Origin: Telluribacter sp035998675
GTDB lineage: Bacteria > Bacteroidota > Bacteroidia > Cytophagales > Spirosomataceae
DNA length: 64,000 nucleotides
NCBI RefSeq assembly: GCF_035998675.1
Contig: NZ_DASYHI010000020.1
Span: 1,058,186 to 1,122,185 of the forward strand
Reading direction: 5' to 3'
Positions 17,412 through 27,076 of this stretch are shown in pieces. Every line of letters starts with the position of its first letter. Position 1 is the first letter of the stretch. A model generated the notes under the pieces. It worked only from the letters and a program-made list of their open reading frames with translations. It ran no database searches and was not told the origin of the DNA. A program made the translations under genes and the position numbers.

Positions 17412-18500
17412 ATGGAACAATCCAATCCGCATATCCAGGACTTGCTCAATGACGACACTTTCGTACAGTGGGTGCTATTTGGTAAAAATACGGCCGCTTG
17501 GGATGATTATCTGAGCAGATATCCCTCCCACCGTACAGTCATAGAGGAAGCCCGTCAGCTCTTACAGGAGATCCATAAGGCCGAGGAACAGACTATCCTC
17601 TCTCTGGATCAGGAGGCGGTCTGGTCCAACATACGTGGTCATATGCAGGAACCGGCAATGAAAAAGCAAAAAGTTGTGCGCGCGCTATGGCGTCGTCCTA
17701 TTCTGCAATGGGCTGCCAGCCTTATCCTGTTACTGGGGGTTGGCTGGCTGGTGTGGTTCAGTCAGTTCCCAAAAACAGTTAGTTATCAGGATCTGATTGT
17801 TAACCTGGAAAATAGAAGTTCCCTGATCGAGCAAGTCAATGAGAACAGTACTCCTTTAAAAATCACCCTTGAAGACGGTAGCGTGATTACTCTGGACAAA
17901 AACAGCAGACTAAGTTATCCCGCTCATTTTGATAAAGACAATCGAACCGTGATACTGACCGGGGAAGCTTTTTTTGATGTCGCCAAAGACTCCAGCCGCC
18001 CCTTTTATATCTACGCCAACGAGGTGGTGACCAAGGTACTGGGCACGAGTTTCAGCATCAGGGCCTTTGATGAGGAAAACCAGATAGTAGTACAAGTACG
18101 GACGGGCCGGGTTTCGGTGTACCGCCAGCAACGCCTCCCCCTCTCCGACCCCGAAACCAAAGGCCTGGTACTTCTTCCTAATCAGCAGGCCACTTACAGC
18201 CGGATCAAACAGAACCTGAGCAGGCGGCTGGTTGAACAACCTAAGCCCATCGCTCTCCTGACCCCCTCGCTCCCAACCCGCTATGAGGAAGTTTCGGCCA
18301 GTACGATCCTGCGTGACCTTGAAAACCAATACGGAATTACCATCCTGTTCAACGACGATGAGCTGAACCACTGCCTACTGACTACTACGCTCGGCGAAGA
18401 GCCACTGCATGACAAGCTGGATATAATATGCCAGACCATCGACGCTACCTACAAGGAAGTGGACGGCCAGCTGATTGTAGAGTCAAAGGGGTGCCGATAA
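17412..18500 (+). CDS. FecR-family anti-sigma factor / signal transducer
   Basis: This 362-residue protein has the same plan as the FecR at 1277. It has a sigma-binding N-terminus and a membrane helix at ~95-116 (WAASLILLLGVGWLVWF). The FecR domain carries 'VVTKVLGTSFSIRAFDEE' and 'VQVRTGRVSVYRQQ', and the DUF4974 C-terminal domain ends 'DGQLIVESKGC'. It relays occupancy of the SusC at 18668 to the sigma factor at 16714. A hairpin and 167 bp separate it from susC. Confidence 0.93.
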   Translation: MEQSNPHIQDLLNDDTFVQWVLFGKNTAAWDDYLSRYPSHRTVIEEARQLLQEIHKAEEQTILSLDQEAVWSNIRGHMQEPAMKKQKVVRALWRRPILQWAASLILLLGVGWLVWFSQFPKTVSYQDLIVNLENRSSLIEQVNENSTPLKITLEDGSVITLDKNSRLSYPAHFDKDNRTVILTGEAFFDVAKDSSRPFYIYANEVVTKVLGTSFSIRAFDEENQIVVQVRTGRVSVYRQQRLPLSDPETKGLVLLPNQQATYSRIKQNLSRRLVEQPKPIALLTPSLPTRYEEVSASTILRDLENQYGITILFNDDELNHCLLTTTLGEEPLHDKLDIICQTIDATYKEVDGQLIVESKGCR

Positions 18501-18563
18501 AACCTTGAATTTACTTTAACTACCGCCCAAGCCTATGAAATACTAAAATACCCAAACAAAAAA

Positions 18564-18594
18564 GGGGGAAAGATGCGGCCACATCAATTCCCCC
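18564..18594 (+). terminator. Hairpin between fecR and susC in the second module
   Basis: Outer arms GGGGGAA (18564-18570) and TTCCCCC (18588-18594) enclose an inner GATG/CATC pair. The following bases are GAGTTTTCC. It is at the same operon position as the hairpin at 2388-2410 but the sequence is unrelated, which suggests a conserved function rather than recent copying. Confidence 0.5.
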
Positions 18595-18667
18595 GAGTTT
18601 TCCGTCCATGCCTGTGCAGCAATGGAACGATGTCGTTTTGCCTTTTCCAACAAAAACAATCAAAGTT

Positions 18668-21600
18668 ATGTCAGAATCTTTTACTAAAAAAGTGGTTTTC
18701 AGGATTATGAAAATCTCCTTCTACCAATTCCTTCTCTTCGGCATTCTGGCCGGGGTAGGCTATGCTCATCCCGGTTCGGCTCAGGAGCGCCTGCAGGAAC
18801 GCGTCACGATGTCCATTAAGGACGGCGACGTAAAGCAGGTACTGCAAAGCATTGAAAGCCAGGTAGACGTAGTATTCTCCTATAAGAAAGATGTTATCGC
18901 TACTCCTGAAAGAATCAATGTGGAGTTCAGGAACGAAACCGTAGAGACGGTACTTCTCAAGGTACTTTCTCCCCGCCATATTGAGTACCAGGTACTGCGA
19001 AACAAGCAAATCATCCTGAGCCGCAGTAAAAACCTCCACAACCGGCAGGAACGTCTGGAAAGCAGCCGGAACGAGGAAAGCCAGCGAGGTAATATCGAGG
19101 TGGTAGTGACAGGTACTGTAATCGACGAAACCGGGGCTCCCCTACCGGGTGTAAGTATTCTGCTACAGGGTACCACCATTGGCACCACCACGGGTATGGA
19201 TGGTAAGTACTCTCTTTCGGTACCCGATGCCCAGACTTCGGGTACGCTGGTATTTTCGTACATAGGCTATGTCAATCAGGAGATTCCTGTCAATAACCGC
19301 TCGGTCATTGATGTTACGCTGGCCCCCGACGTAAAAGCCCTGAGCGAGGTAGTGGTAGTAGGCTATGGTACCCAGAAGAAAAGTGACCTGACCGGCTCGG
19401 TCGTCAGGGCCGATATCGAAGCGTTTCGCGAATCGCCCAACGTCAATATCGCTCAATCCCTACAAGGTACCGTTCCGGGCCTTAACATAGGTCAGGTCAA
19501 CTCGGCGGGCCAGACTCCCAGTATCTCTATCCGGGGGCGGACTACCATCAATGGCAATCAGAGTGTACTACTGGTGGTGGATGGGATTATATTCACCGGA
19601 AGTTTAGGGGACCTGAATCCTACCGACATTGAATCAGTGGACGTTCTGAAAGACCCCAGCAGCATGGCCATTTATGGAGCCCAGGCAGCCAATGGCGTGA
19701 TCCTGATTACGACCAAAGGCGGACAGAAAGCCTCCAAACCCGTTTTCAATTATACCGGCAGCTACACTACCCAAACGCCCAGCAATACCCTGCACCTAAT
19801 GGATCGGGAGGAGTTCCTGAAAAAGAGCGCCAATGCGGACTGGCGATTGGCTTTCCTGGCTCCTGATTTCACCACTCCCAATCCGGACTTCGACGTAAAT
19901 GACGTCATCAGTGATCCTCCCCTGCGGGCAGGGCTTGAAAAGGGCACCAACTACAACTGGTGGGACAATACCACGGACCCTGGGTTTATTGCCAGCCACA
20001 ACCTGAGTGTCCGGGGGGCGAGCAATGAGCTGTCCTACTACCTTTCCGGTGGCTATACCAACCAGAAGGGATTTGTAATGAATGATAAATTCAAACGCAT
20101 TACGACCCGTATCAACATCGAAAACAAAATTTTCAAGTGGTTTAAAGTAGGCGCTCAAACCTTCGGGTCCTTTTCCGATTTCTCGGGTGTTTCGCCCAAC
20201 CTGGGTGGTATCACTACCATGCCTCCCCTGGTACAGCCCACTGATGAAAATGGCAACTACATCCTGAATCCAACGGGAGCTAACGCTTCCAACCCCTTTC
20301 TGGTATCGGCTGCCGATGACTTTGACAAGAGGAATAACCTATTTGGGAATTTCTACACCAGCATAGATGTACCCTTCGTAAAGGGGCTTAACTACCGGAT
20401 CAACTTTGGCAATAACTATTCCTGGGACCGGCAATACAGCAGTAACCCCTATTCAAACGGGGCCGCCGGAGGCGCTTATAAGATTAACGCCAACTCTTTC
20501 GACTGGACCTTCGACAACATAGTTAACTACAAAAAAACATTCAACGAGCATCACAACCTGGATGTAACCCTGGTAGCCGGGCGCCGGGAAAGAAAGTTTG
20601 AACAGACCGCGGCCACCGGCACCAACTACAACAATTTACGCCTTAGCTATAATGATTTGAGCCTGGGAACCATCCAGAATATTACATCCTCTGCCTGGGA
20701 CGAGAGCTACCTGTACCAGACAGGCCGGATCAACTACGAATTCAATTACAAGTACCTGCTTACGGCCACCCTGCGCCGGGATGGTTTTTCGGGCTTTGCC
20801 AATAACAACAAAACCGCCCTGTTCCCCTCCATTGGATTTGGCTGGGTACTGAGCGAAGAGAAGTTTTTAGACCTGAACAGCGTAAACCTGCTGAAACTTC
20901 GGGGATCGTACGGTACCAATGGTAACCTGGTCAGCCGCTACTCCTCACTGGCCCGTATGGACACCTACCCGGCCTATGTGTTTGGAGAAGGGGGCTCTAC
21001 CGAATTTGGCCAGCGGGTCACTACCCTGGCCAACCCAAACCTGTCGTGGGAAACAACCACTGGTTTTAATTTTGGTCTGGATTTCGCCCTCCTGAAAAAT
21101 CGCATTTCGGGCAGTGTCGATTACTACCGTACTACCACCAATGATCTGATCTTTAATGTATCGATTCCGGAAGTGACAGGTTTCAACCAGATTACTTCCA
21201 ACGTAGGCAATATTGCCAACCGGGGCATTGAGTTTATTATCAACGGTAAAGTTCTCGCCTCCAATGAGTTGAAGTGGAATCTCAACTTCAACCTGGCCGC
21301 CAACCGCAACCGGATCGTATCACTTCTCGGGCAGGACAACAATCAGGATGGCATCGAGGATGACCTGGTAGCTAATGGCCTGTTTATCGGACAGCCTATC
21401 GGAGCAATCTACGATTATGAATCCGGCGGAATTATTCAGCTGGGCGATGAAGCTCCCAAAGGATTTTTTGTGGGTACCCACCGCATCATCGATCAGAACA
21501 ACGATGGATTTGTTGATGCCAACGACCGTGTAATCCGGGGAAGACGGGAGGCTGCCTACAACTTTGGTATCCTGAACGAATTCAGCTACCGAAACTTTAC

Positions 21601-22024
21601 CTTCCGCTTTTTTATCAACTCCATCCAGGGTGGTCGGGATGGCTACCTGGGCCTCAACATGCCCACGGCTCTGGGAATCGGCGACAACATCCGGCGGAAT
21701 AATTTCTGGCGCGAACTGGACTACTGGACACCCTCCAACCCCAATGCCCGGTACCGGGAGCTAAACCAGGCTTCCGCCACTGAATATAATTTCTACGGAG
21801 ACCGCAGCTTTGTCAGGTTACAGGACATTACCCTTTCGTATGCTCTGGAATCGTCGGTCGCTAAAAAAATAGGTATGCAGGGAATAAAGGTCTTTGCGAG
21901 TGGAAAAAACCTGGCTACCTGGACCGACTGGGTCGGCTGGGACCCTGAAACCGGCAGCGGGCTGGATGTGAGCGGACGCCCTGTCATGAGGGGGATATCG
22001 ATTGGATTAGATGTACGTTTTTAA
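18668..22024 (+). CDS. SusC/RagA-family TonB-linked outer-membrane transporter with STN domain
   Basis: The chosen start (MSESFTKKVV, 18668) gives 1118 residues and a layout like the first SusC. ATGs at 18608 and 18707 are possible; the last directly precedes the hydrophobic signal core (FYQFLLFGILAGVGYA). Domains in order are an STN domain (~50-118, 'VVFSYKKDVIATPERINVEF'), a carboxypeptidase-like domain (~146-225, 'VTGTVIDETGAPLPGVSILL'), 'SEVVVVGYGTQKKSDLTG', a plug and a barrel ending 'ISIGLDVRF'. It pairs with SusD at 22043 (18-bp gap) and is expected to be controlled by the sigma/FecR pair upstream. Identity with the first SusC is clearly partial, so the substrate probably differs. Confidence 0.95.
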   Translation: MSESFTKKVVFRIMKISFYQFLLFGILAGVGYAHPGSAQERLQERVTMSIKDGDVKQVLQSIESQVDVVFSYKKDVIATPERINVEFRNETVETVLLKVLSPRHIEYQVLRNKQIILSRSKNLHNRQERLESSRNEESQRGNIEVVVTGTVIDETGAPLPGVSILLQGTTIGTTTGMDGKYSLSVPDAQTSGTLVFSYIGYVNQEIPVNNRSVIDVTLAPDVKALSEVVVVGYGTQKKSDLTGSVVRADIEAFRESPNVNIAQSLQGTVPGLNIGQVNSAGQTPSISIRGRTTINGNQSVLLVVDGIIFTGSLGDLNPTDIESVDVLKDPSSMAIYGAQAANGVILITTKGGQKASKPVFNYTGSYTTQTPSNTLHLMDREEFLKKSANADWRLAFLAPDFTTPNPDFDVNDVISDPPLRAGLEKGTNYNWWDNTTDPGFIASHNLSVRGASNELSYYLSGGYTNQKGFVMNDKFKRITTRINIENKIFKWFKVGAQTFGSFSDFSGVSPNLGGITTMPPLVQPTDENGNYILNPTGANASNPFLVSAADDFDKRNNLFGNFYTSIDVPFVKGLNYRINFGNNYSWDRQYSSNPYSNGAAGGAYKINANSFDWTFDNIVNYKKTFNEHHNLDVTLVAGRRERKFEQTAATGTNYNNLRLSYNDLSLGTIQNITSSAWDESYLYQTGRINYEFNYKYLLTATLRRDGFSGFANNNKTALFPSIGFGWVLSEEKFLDLNSVNLLKLRGSYGTNGNLVSRYSSLARMDTYPAYVFGEGGSTEFGQRVTTLANPNLSWETTTGFNFGLDFALLKNRISGSVDYYRTTTNDLIFNVSIPEVTGFNQITSNVGNIANRGIEFIINGKVLASNELKWNLNFNLAANRNRIVSLLGQDNNQDGIEDDLVANGLFIGQPIGAIYDYESGGIIQLGDEAPKGFFVGTHRIIDQNNDGFVDANDRVIRGRREAAYNFGILNEFSYRNFTFRFFINSIQGGRDGYLGLNMPTALGIGDNIRRNNFWRELDYWTPSNPNARYRELNQASATEYNFYGDRSFVRLQDITLSYALESSVAKKIGMQGIKVFASGKNLATWTDWVGWDPETGSGLDVSGRPVMRGISIGLDVRF

Positions 22025-22042
22025 TTATTAACCGGGAGTACT

Positions 22043-23752
22043 ATGAAATCTTTTATCAAGATCAATATATGGATTTTTGCGATGGCCCTTACCGTACTCA
22101 GCTGCGATGAAAGAGAAATTCTGGAAGAAATCCCCCTGGACTTTGCCAGTCCTGAAAACTCATTTGTGACCATAAATGATTTTAATTCGGCGATTTACTC
22201 CCTCTACGATCTGACCAGGGGTACCCTGTCCGACGGCGAACATCGTCCGCTGGACCACATGTACGGAACGGATCTGGGATACAATGCGGCCCAGCAGCTA
22301 AACGAGCGCTTTGGCAGCTATCCGGCCACCCTCACTCCTACTTCCGTGCAGGCGCGCTTTCACTGGCAGCAGTACTACAAAATCATTTCCAGCGCGAACA
22401 TCATTCTTAACCGAATGGAAGGTGCGAAATTAACGCCGGTCCAAAAAACGAAAATAGAGGCAGAGGCGAAGCTGTTCCGGGGACTGGCCTACCGCAATCT
22501 GGCCCACCTGTACGGCGGTGTCCCTATTGAGCTGGAAGAGGTCGGTTCGCCCAAAACGGACTACGTACGGGCCACCCGTGAACAAACCTATCAGCAGGCC
22601 GCTGCTGATCTCGAATTTGCAGCTGCCAACCTACCCGGTATCACGCAGGTAAAAGACGGGCAGGTTAGCAATCTGGTGGCATACCACCTGCTGGCTGAAA
22701 CCTACCTGCCCCTGAAGCGTTTTGCCGATGCTGTCAAGGCCGCTTCCGTAGTAATAGATGATCCTAATACGGCCCTGATGACCAGGAGGTTCGGCTCGCT
22801 GGCCAAGGAGCCTGGAGATGTATACTGGGACCTTTTCCGGCGGTATAACCAAAACAGAAGTGTAGGAAACACGGAAGGTATCTGGGTATTCCAGTACCAG
22901 GTAGATGTGTTGGGCGGCGTAACCAAGTCCACGGCCCTGGCCGGCCCCATGCTCGAGCGCGACCACTCACCCCGCCCCTGGAGCTTCAGCGTCAAAGATC
23001 CCTCCGGCGTTAGTCCGTTCCTGCCGCTGGGCGTTTCGGATTATACCGGGGGCCGGGGCATCGGCCGGTTCAGGGGCACTGACCACTTCACCTATGGTAT
23101 ATGGGGGTACGACTGGAACGACATGCGCAACTCGGAGTACAACTTCGTCCGGGACGTAAAATTCAACAATCCGGCTTCGGCTTGGTACGGACAGAAGCTC
23201 TCCGACCATAGGCAGCTATTCCGGCGGACGCTGGACGACACCATCCGGAATTTCTATCCCTACCAGTCCAAAGTCACTACGCCCGGTCAGCACCCGGCCG
23301 AACTCTTCGTGGACCCCGTCCTGAAAACCCTGAACGCCTCCTCCGCGGGTACTACCTATTCCGACCAGTACTTTATCCGGCTGGCCGAAACCTACCTCCT
23401 CCGCGCCGAAGCCAACCTGGGTGCCGGCAATGCCGCCCAGGCCGCGGCGGATATCAACGTTGTACGGGCCCGGGCCCGGGCTAAACCGGTAACATCCGGT
23501 GAAGTAAACATTGACTTTATCCTGGATGAACGGATGCGGGAGCTGGGCATCGAAGAAAAAAGAAGGCTCACCCTGAACCGCCTGGGACTCCTTTATGAGC
23601 GTACCAGAAAGTACTGCAACGGCCACCCGAGAGCCGCCAAATTTGGGGTAGACGTGGCTCCGCATAATAATCTGTTCCCCATACCTTACAGTGAAATTGA
23701 GCGTAATACGGGGGCGGTACTAGAGCAGAATCCCGGCTATTCAAGCCGGTAG
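22043..23752 (+). CDS. RagB/SusD-family glycan-binding outer-membrane lipoprotein
   Basis: This 569-residue lipoprotein (lipobox TVLSC, Cys21) is longer than the SusD at 5854 because of an expanded middle part (~270-400). TPR-like helices contain 'EAEAKLFRGLAYRNLAHLYGG'. The C-terminal signature includes 'RLAETYLLRAEANLGAG', 'DINVVRARARA', 'ILDERMRELGIEEKRRLTLNRLG' split across helices, and 'PIPYSEIERNTGAVLEQNPGY'. It would bind glycan on the cell surface with SusC at 18668. A terminator follows at 23779. Confidence 0.94.
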   Translation: MKSFIKINIWIFAMALTVLSCDEREILEEIPLDFASPENSFVTINDFNSAIYSLYDLTRGTLSDGEHRPLDHMYGTDLGYNAAQQLNERFGSYPATLTPTSVQARFHWQQYYKIISSANIILNRMEGAKLTPVQKTKIEAEAKLFRGLAYRNLAHLYGGVPIELEEVGSPKTDYVRATREQTYQQAAADLEFAAANLPGITQVKDGQVSNLVAYHLLAETYLPLKRFADAVKAASVVIDDPNTALMTRRFGSLAKEPGDVYWDLFRRYNQNRSVGNTEGIWVFQYQVDVLGGVTKSTALAGPMLERDHSPRPWSFSVKDPSGVSPFLPLGVSDYTGGRGIGRFRGTDHFTYGIWGYDWNDMRNSEYNFVRDVKFNNPASAWYGQKLSDHRQLFRRTLDDTIRNFYPYQSKVTTPGQHPAELFVDPVLKTLNASSAGTTYSDQYFIRLAETYLLRAEANLGAGNAAQAAADINVVRARARAKPVTSGEVNIDFILDERMRELGIEEKRRLTLNRLGLLYERTRKYCNGHPRAAKFGVDVAPHNNLFPIPYSEIERNTGAVLEQNPGYSSR

Positions 23753-23778
23753 CCAGGCAGTACCTCCTGCCATTCAGG

Positions 23779-23817
23779 GCCGATTAGTTTCAGTAGTTGA
23801 CACTAATCGGCTTCTTT
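23779..23817 (+). terminator. Rho-independent terminator after susD
   Basis: Stem GCCGATTAGT / ACTAATCGGC (10 bp, 13-nt loop) is followed by TTCTTTT. It also shows that the alternative sulfatase start at 23797, inside the loop, is unlikely. Confidence 0.75.
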
Positions 23818-23847
23818 TCATTAACTCCATTGACCGAGAATTATGTT

Positions 23848-25413
23848 ATGAAACAATTTATTCCTTCCGTTTTCCTGTTACTGTGCTTCTCTTTCCTCTT
23901 TTCCTGCAAAAACACTCCTCAGCAGAGTGCCGGAAAAGGGACGATTGCGGAGAGTAAAAGACCCAACATCCTTTTCGTCATTTCCGACGACCAGTCCTAT
24001 CCCCACGCTTCGGCCTACGGGTCAAAGGCCGTCATAACGCCGGCCTTTGACCGCGTGGCGCGGGAAGGTATCCTGTTTACCAATGCCTTTGTGGCTTCCC
24101 CCGGATGCAGCCCGTCCCGGGCGGCTATCCTGTCGGGTAAAAACTGTTGGCAGATCCGGGAGGCCGGTACCCACGCCAGTACCTTCCCGGCCGACCTGAC
24201 CACCTATACCGAGGTGCTGGAGCAGGCGGGGTACCTGGTAGGCATGACCGGCAAGGGCTGGGGACCGGGCAAGGTAGTGGGCCGCCCCCACAACCCCGCC
24301 GGCAAGGGGTACGGAACCCGCAAGATGAAAGCACCCCAGGGCATTAGCGACAACGACTACACCGCTAACTTCCAGGATTTTCTGGCTCAGAAAACCGATG
24401 GTCAGCCCTTCTGCTTCTGGTTTGGTGCCCAGGAGCCCCATCGCCGCTATCCCACCGGTATTGGTGTAAAAAGCGGCATGAACCCGGCGGACGTGAAGGT
24501 ACCCGGCTTCCTGCCCGACCACCCCGAAATAAGAACCGACATGCTGGACTACCTCTACGAGATCCAGTGGTTCGACAGCCACCTGGACCGGATGATCCGG
24601 TTGCTGGAAGAAAAGGGCGAGCTGGACAATACGCTGGTCGTGGTGACCTCCGACAACGGCATGCCCTTCCCCCGCGCCAAGGCCAACGTGTACGAGTATG
24701 GCTTTCACGTGCCGCTGGCCATTCGCTGGGGGAACCGGATCAAAGGCGGTCGCACCGTAGACGACCTGATTAGTATGATAGACCTGGCTCCGACCTTTCT
24801 GGAAGCCGCAGGCGTCAACAATTCGCCCATGCAGCTGGAAGGCCGCAGCCTGATGACTATTTTTACCAGCAACAAAGGCGGAGTGGTGGAAAAAGAACGG
24901 CAGGCCGTATACGCTTCCCGCGAGCGGCATTCCTCCTCGCGCTGGAACAACCTGGGCTACCCGCAACGTGCCCTGCGCACTCCTGACTACCTCTACATCT
25001 GGAATATCTACCCCGACCGCTGGCCAGCCGGTGACCCGCAGAAATACGAAGACAATGGCAGCCTGGGCCCCATGCACGATGGCTACCACGACATCGACGA
25101 TTTTAATGAGTCGCCGCTAAGTACCCGTCGGGAGGAGCCGGGTATCAGCCGTTACTTCCACCTGGCCGTAGACAAACGCCCGGAAGTAGAGCTGTACGCG
25201 ATCCGCAAAGATCCCTACTGCCTGACTAACCTGGCTCAGGTACCTGCCCACCAGGCTACCCGGCAAAAGCTTGAAGCGCACCTGAAAGAGTACCTCAAAA
25301 AGACCAAGGACCCACGTATGGGCGCAGAGGGAGAGAAAATCTACGAATCCTACATCCGGTACAGTCCCATCCGTAAGTATCCGCCCCCGCCCAATAACTC
25401 CACCAGAAAATAG
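23848..25413 (+). CDS. Sulfatase lipoprotein (heparan N-sulfatase/sulfamidase-like subgroup)
   Basis: The start at 23848 gives a lipoprotein signal peptide (FIPSVFLLLCFSFLFSC, Cys at ~21) and 521 residues. The first metal site is 'FVISDDQSYPHASAYG'. The formylglycine Cys is C87 in 'SPGCSPSRAAILSG'. Later markers are 'GMTGKGWGPG', 'FWFGAQEPHRRYP' and 'VTSDNGMPFPRAKANVYEYG', a pattern common in N-sulfoglucosamine sulfohydrolase-like enzymes. It is the last gene of the second susCD locus. The subgroup call is from motif memory and less certain than the family. Confidence 0.9.
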   Translation: MKQFIPSVFLLLCFSFLFSCKNTPQQSAGKGTIAESKRPNILFVISDDQSYPHASAYGSKAVITPAFDRVAREGILFTNAFVASPGCSPSRAAILSGKNCWQIREAGTHASTFPADLTTYTEVLEQAGYLVGMTGKGWGPGKVVGRPHNPAGKGYGTRKMKAPQGISDNDYTANFQDFLAQKTDGQPFCFWFGAQEPHRRYPTGIGVKSGMNPADVKVPGFLPDHPEIRTDMLDYLYEIQWFDSHLDRMIRLLEEKGELDNTLVVVTSDNGMPFPRAKANVYEYGFHVPLAIRWGNRIKGGRTVDDLISMIDLAPTFLEAAGVNNSPMQLEGRSLMTIFTSNKGGVVEKERQAVYASRERHSSSRWNNLGYPQRALRTPDYLYIWNIYPDRWPAGDPQKYEDNGSLGPMHDGYHDIDDFNESPLSTRREEPGISRYFHLAVDKRPEVELYAIRKDPYCLTNLAQVPAHQATRQKLEAHLKEYLKKTKDPRMGAEGEKIYESYIRYSPIRKYPPPPNNSTRK

Positions 25414-25430
25414 AATGTCTGTAACTAGTC

Positions 25431-25469
25431 ACCCTTCCCCTCCGAGCGTTTGCCGCTCCGGGGAAGGGT
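25431..25469. repeat. GC-rich hairpin after sulfatase
   Basis: ACCCTTCCCC (25431) and GGGGAAGGGT (ending 25469) form the outer stem, with an inner GAGCG/CGCTC stem offset by a few unpaired bases. No T-run follows. It could act as an mRNA 3'-end stabiliser or a REP-like element, or terminate transcription weakly. Confidence 0.5.
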
Positions 25470-25620
25470 AGCTGGCGGTTCAATCGTCATTTAGTTACAA
25501 TACCTATTCAAAACCCCGCATTCAGTTCCTTTATTTATTAGTAGTATGCGTACTTCCTAACACCGAAATCGAATGCCCTGCTTTTTTCCCCCGGAGGTAT
25601 AGGTACTTTCTCTTATCCTG

Positions 25621-25658
25621 AAAAAGCTCCGTTGACTCCAGCCACACGGAGTTTTTTT
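25621..25658 (+). terminator. Rho-independent terminator without an obvious upstream gene
   Basis: Stem CTCCGT/ACGGAG is flanked by a run of A before and TTTTTTT after, a textbook intrinsic terminator on the plus strand. The 25414-25837 gap holds only this and the hairpin at 25431; no gene is visible between them, so it may end read-through from the sulfatase or a small untranslated RNA. Confidence 0.7.
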
Positions 25659-25837
25659 GTATTGACGGGTGAGCAAGTTCTTAAAGGTTTAGTAGAAAAT
25701 TGAAGCGTATCAATACCGGCGGAGGAGTTAAGTTATCGCGAATCAGGCCGATTCACTATACTCCCGGGTATATTGGCTCCCTGATCTCCTTTGTTAACGA
25801 GTATAAACGAGCCGATCTATCCTGAACTAAACTCTCT

Positions 25838-27076
25838 ATGCTCTCCCGAAAAAAATTTCTGCAAAGTACCCTGGGTCTGGCCGCTCTCAGTACCCTTAGT
25901 ACCGGCTGGCACCCGGCGACCAGTCCGGAAGGTACCGACGACCTACCCAACTGGCCCCAGCCCGACCTGAAGGCTGCCATCCGGGAGCCGGTCCTGATTC
26001 GTAGCGTGGAATTGCTGCAGACCCAGGGCGAGTTCCTGCTGGTAGTGACTTCGCAGGATGGCGTAAAGGGCATTACCCAGTGCAACGACCGGATGCAGCA
26101 CCTGACCTCGCTGCTTAAAGGGCTGGTACTGCCGCACTTTGTCGGGAAAGACGCGCGGGAACTGCCCGCCCTGGCCGATAACGCTTACCGGCTCAATAGC
26201 AACTACAAGTACGCCGGCATGCCGCTCTGGAACTGTATAGGCTCGGTAGAAATAGCCGTGTGGGATCTGCTGGGGCAAATAGCCCGAAAACCGGTGTACC
26301 AGCTACTCGGCCAGCCCGTCCGGAAGGAGTACAGCGTGTACGTTTCAGATTTTGACCGGGAGAGCGATCCTGCCAAAATCGTGGATCAATTACAGGCCAA
26401 ACTGGTCGCTACCGGCGCCACGGGGGTGAAGGTAAAGGTCGGAGGGCGCATGGTCAACACCCCTAAATACGAGGCACAGACCCGAAAGTTTATTCCGCTG
26501 GTGCGCAAAAAACTGGGCGATGCCATTACTATTTACGCCGATGCCAACGGCTCCTACAGCCCGAAGGAGGGGATTGCCATTGGACTAATGTTACAGGACT
26601 ACGGCGTAGAAATATTTGAGGAAGCCTGTAACTTCGAGGACGAAGAAGGCATGCGGGAGGTGAACAAGGCGCTGACCAAAATCAAACTGGCCGGGGGCGA
26701 ACAGGATACCAGCCTCTATAAATTTCAAAGGCTGGCCCGGACGGACGTGTACGACATTCTCCAGCCGGACCTGTACTACAATGGCGGGATCCTGAGAACC
26801 CTGCAGGTAGCCGCCATTGCCCAAAAATACGGCAACAAGGGCATGGCGCCGCATTCGCCCAAAACCGACCCGCTCATCGCTCCCTTCTGGCAGGTAGCCG
26901 CCCTGGTACCTAACCTGTACGGCCTGCAGGAGACGGTGTACAACCCGGGCGAAAAAGTACCCGCCTGGCACACGGAGGTAAAGGTAGTCAATGGCCGGAT
27001 AGCCATTCCCAACCGCCCCGGCCTGGGCATCGACTACGACGAAGGCATCTGGGAAGGGGCTCAAAAGGTGGTATAG
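25838..27076 (+). CDS. Exported enolase-superfamily enzyme, mandelate racemase/muconate-lactonizing (MR) subgroup
   Basis: This 412-residue protein starts with a TAT-like leader (LSRKKFLQSTLGLAALS). The barrel carries the superfamily's acid-base and metal residues: K198-V-K200 in 'GVKVKVGG', D235 in 'IYADANGSY', E261 in 'IFEEACNFED', E288 in 'LAGGEQDTS' and H339 in 'MAPHSPKTD'. The KxK plus His pattern places it in the MR subgroup, whose members abstract a proton alpha to a carboxylate, for example in sugar-acid dehydration or racemisation. A periplasmic location is unusual for the superfamily. A deleted copy is at 14065 and a scrap at 30589, each beside a glycan locus. Substrate is unknown, and a uronic or aldonic acid is a guess. 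Confidence 0.9.
   Translation: MLSRKKFLQSTLGLAALSTLSTGWHPATSPEGTDDLPNWPQPDLKAAIREPVLIRSVELLQTQGEFLLVVTSQDGVKGITQCNDRMQHLTSLLKGLVLPHFVGKDARELPALADNAYRLNSNYKYAGMPLWNCIGSVEIAVWDLLGQIARKPVYQLLGQPVRKEYSVYVSDFDRESDPAKIVDQLQAKLVATGATGVKVKVGGRMVNTPKYEAQTRKFIPLVRKKLGDAITIYADANGSYSPKEGIAIGLMLQDYGVEIFEEACNFEDEEGMREVNKALTKIKLAGGEQDTSLYKFQRLARTDVYDILQPDLYYNGGILRTLQVAAIAQKYGNKGMAPHSPKTDPLIAPFWQVAALVPNLYGLQETVYNPGEKVPAWHTEVKVVNGRIAIPNRPGLGIDYDEGIWEGAQKVV

Noticed and set aside
23797..23847. Upstream start for the third sulfatase
   Set aside because: It lies inside the terminator hairpin; 23848 gives a proper lipoprotein signal.
24022..25089. 355-codon open frame on the minus strand
   Set aside because: Antisense shadow of the sulfatase at 23848, low-complexity Val/Gly/His composition, no signal or family motif.
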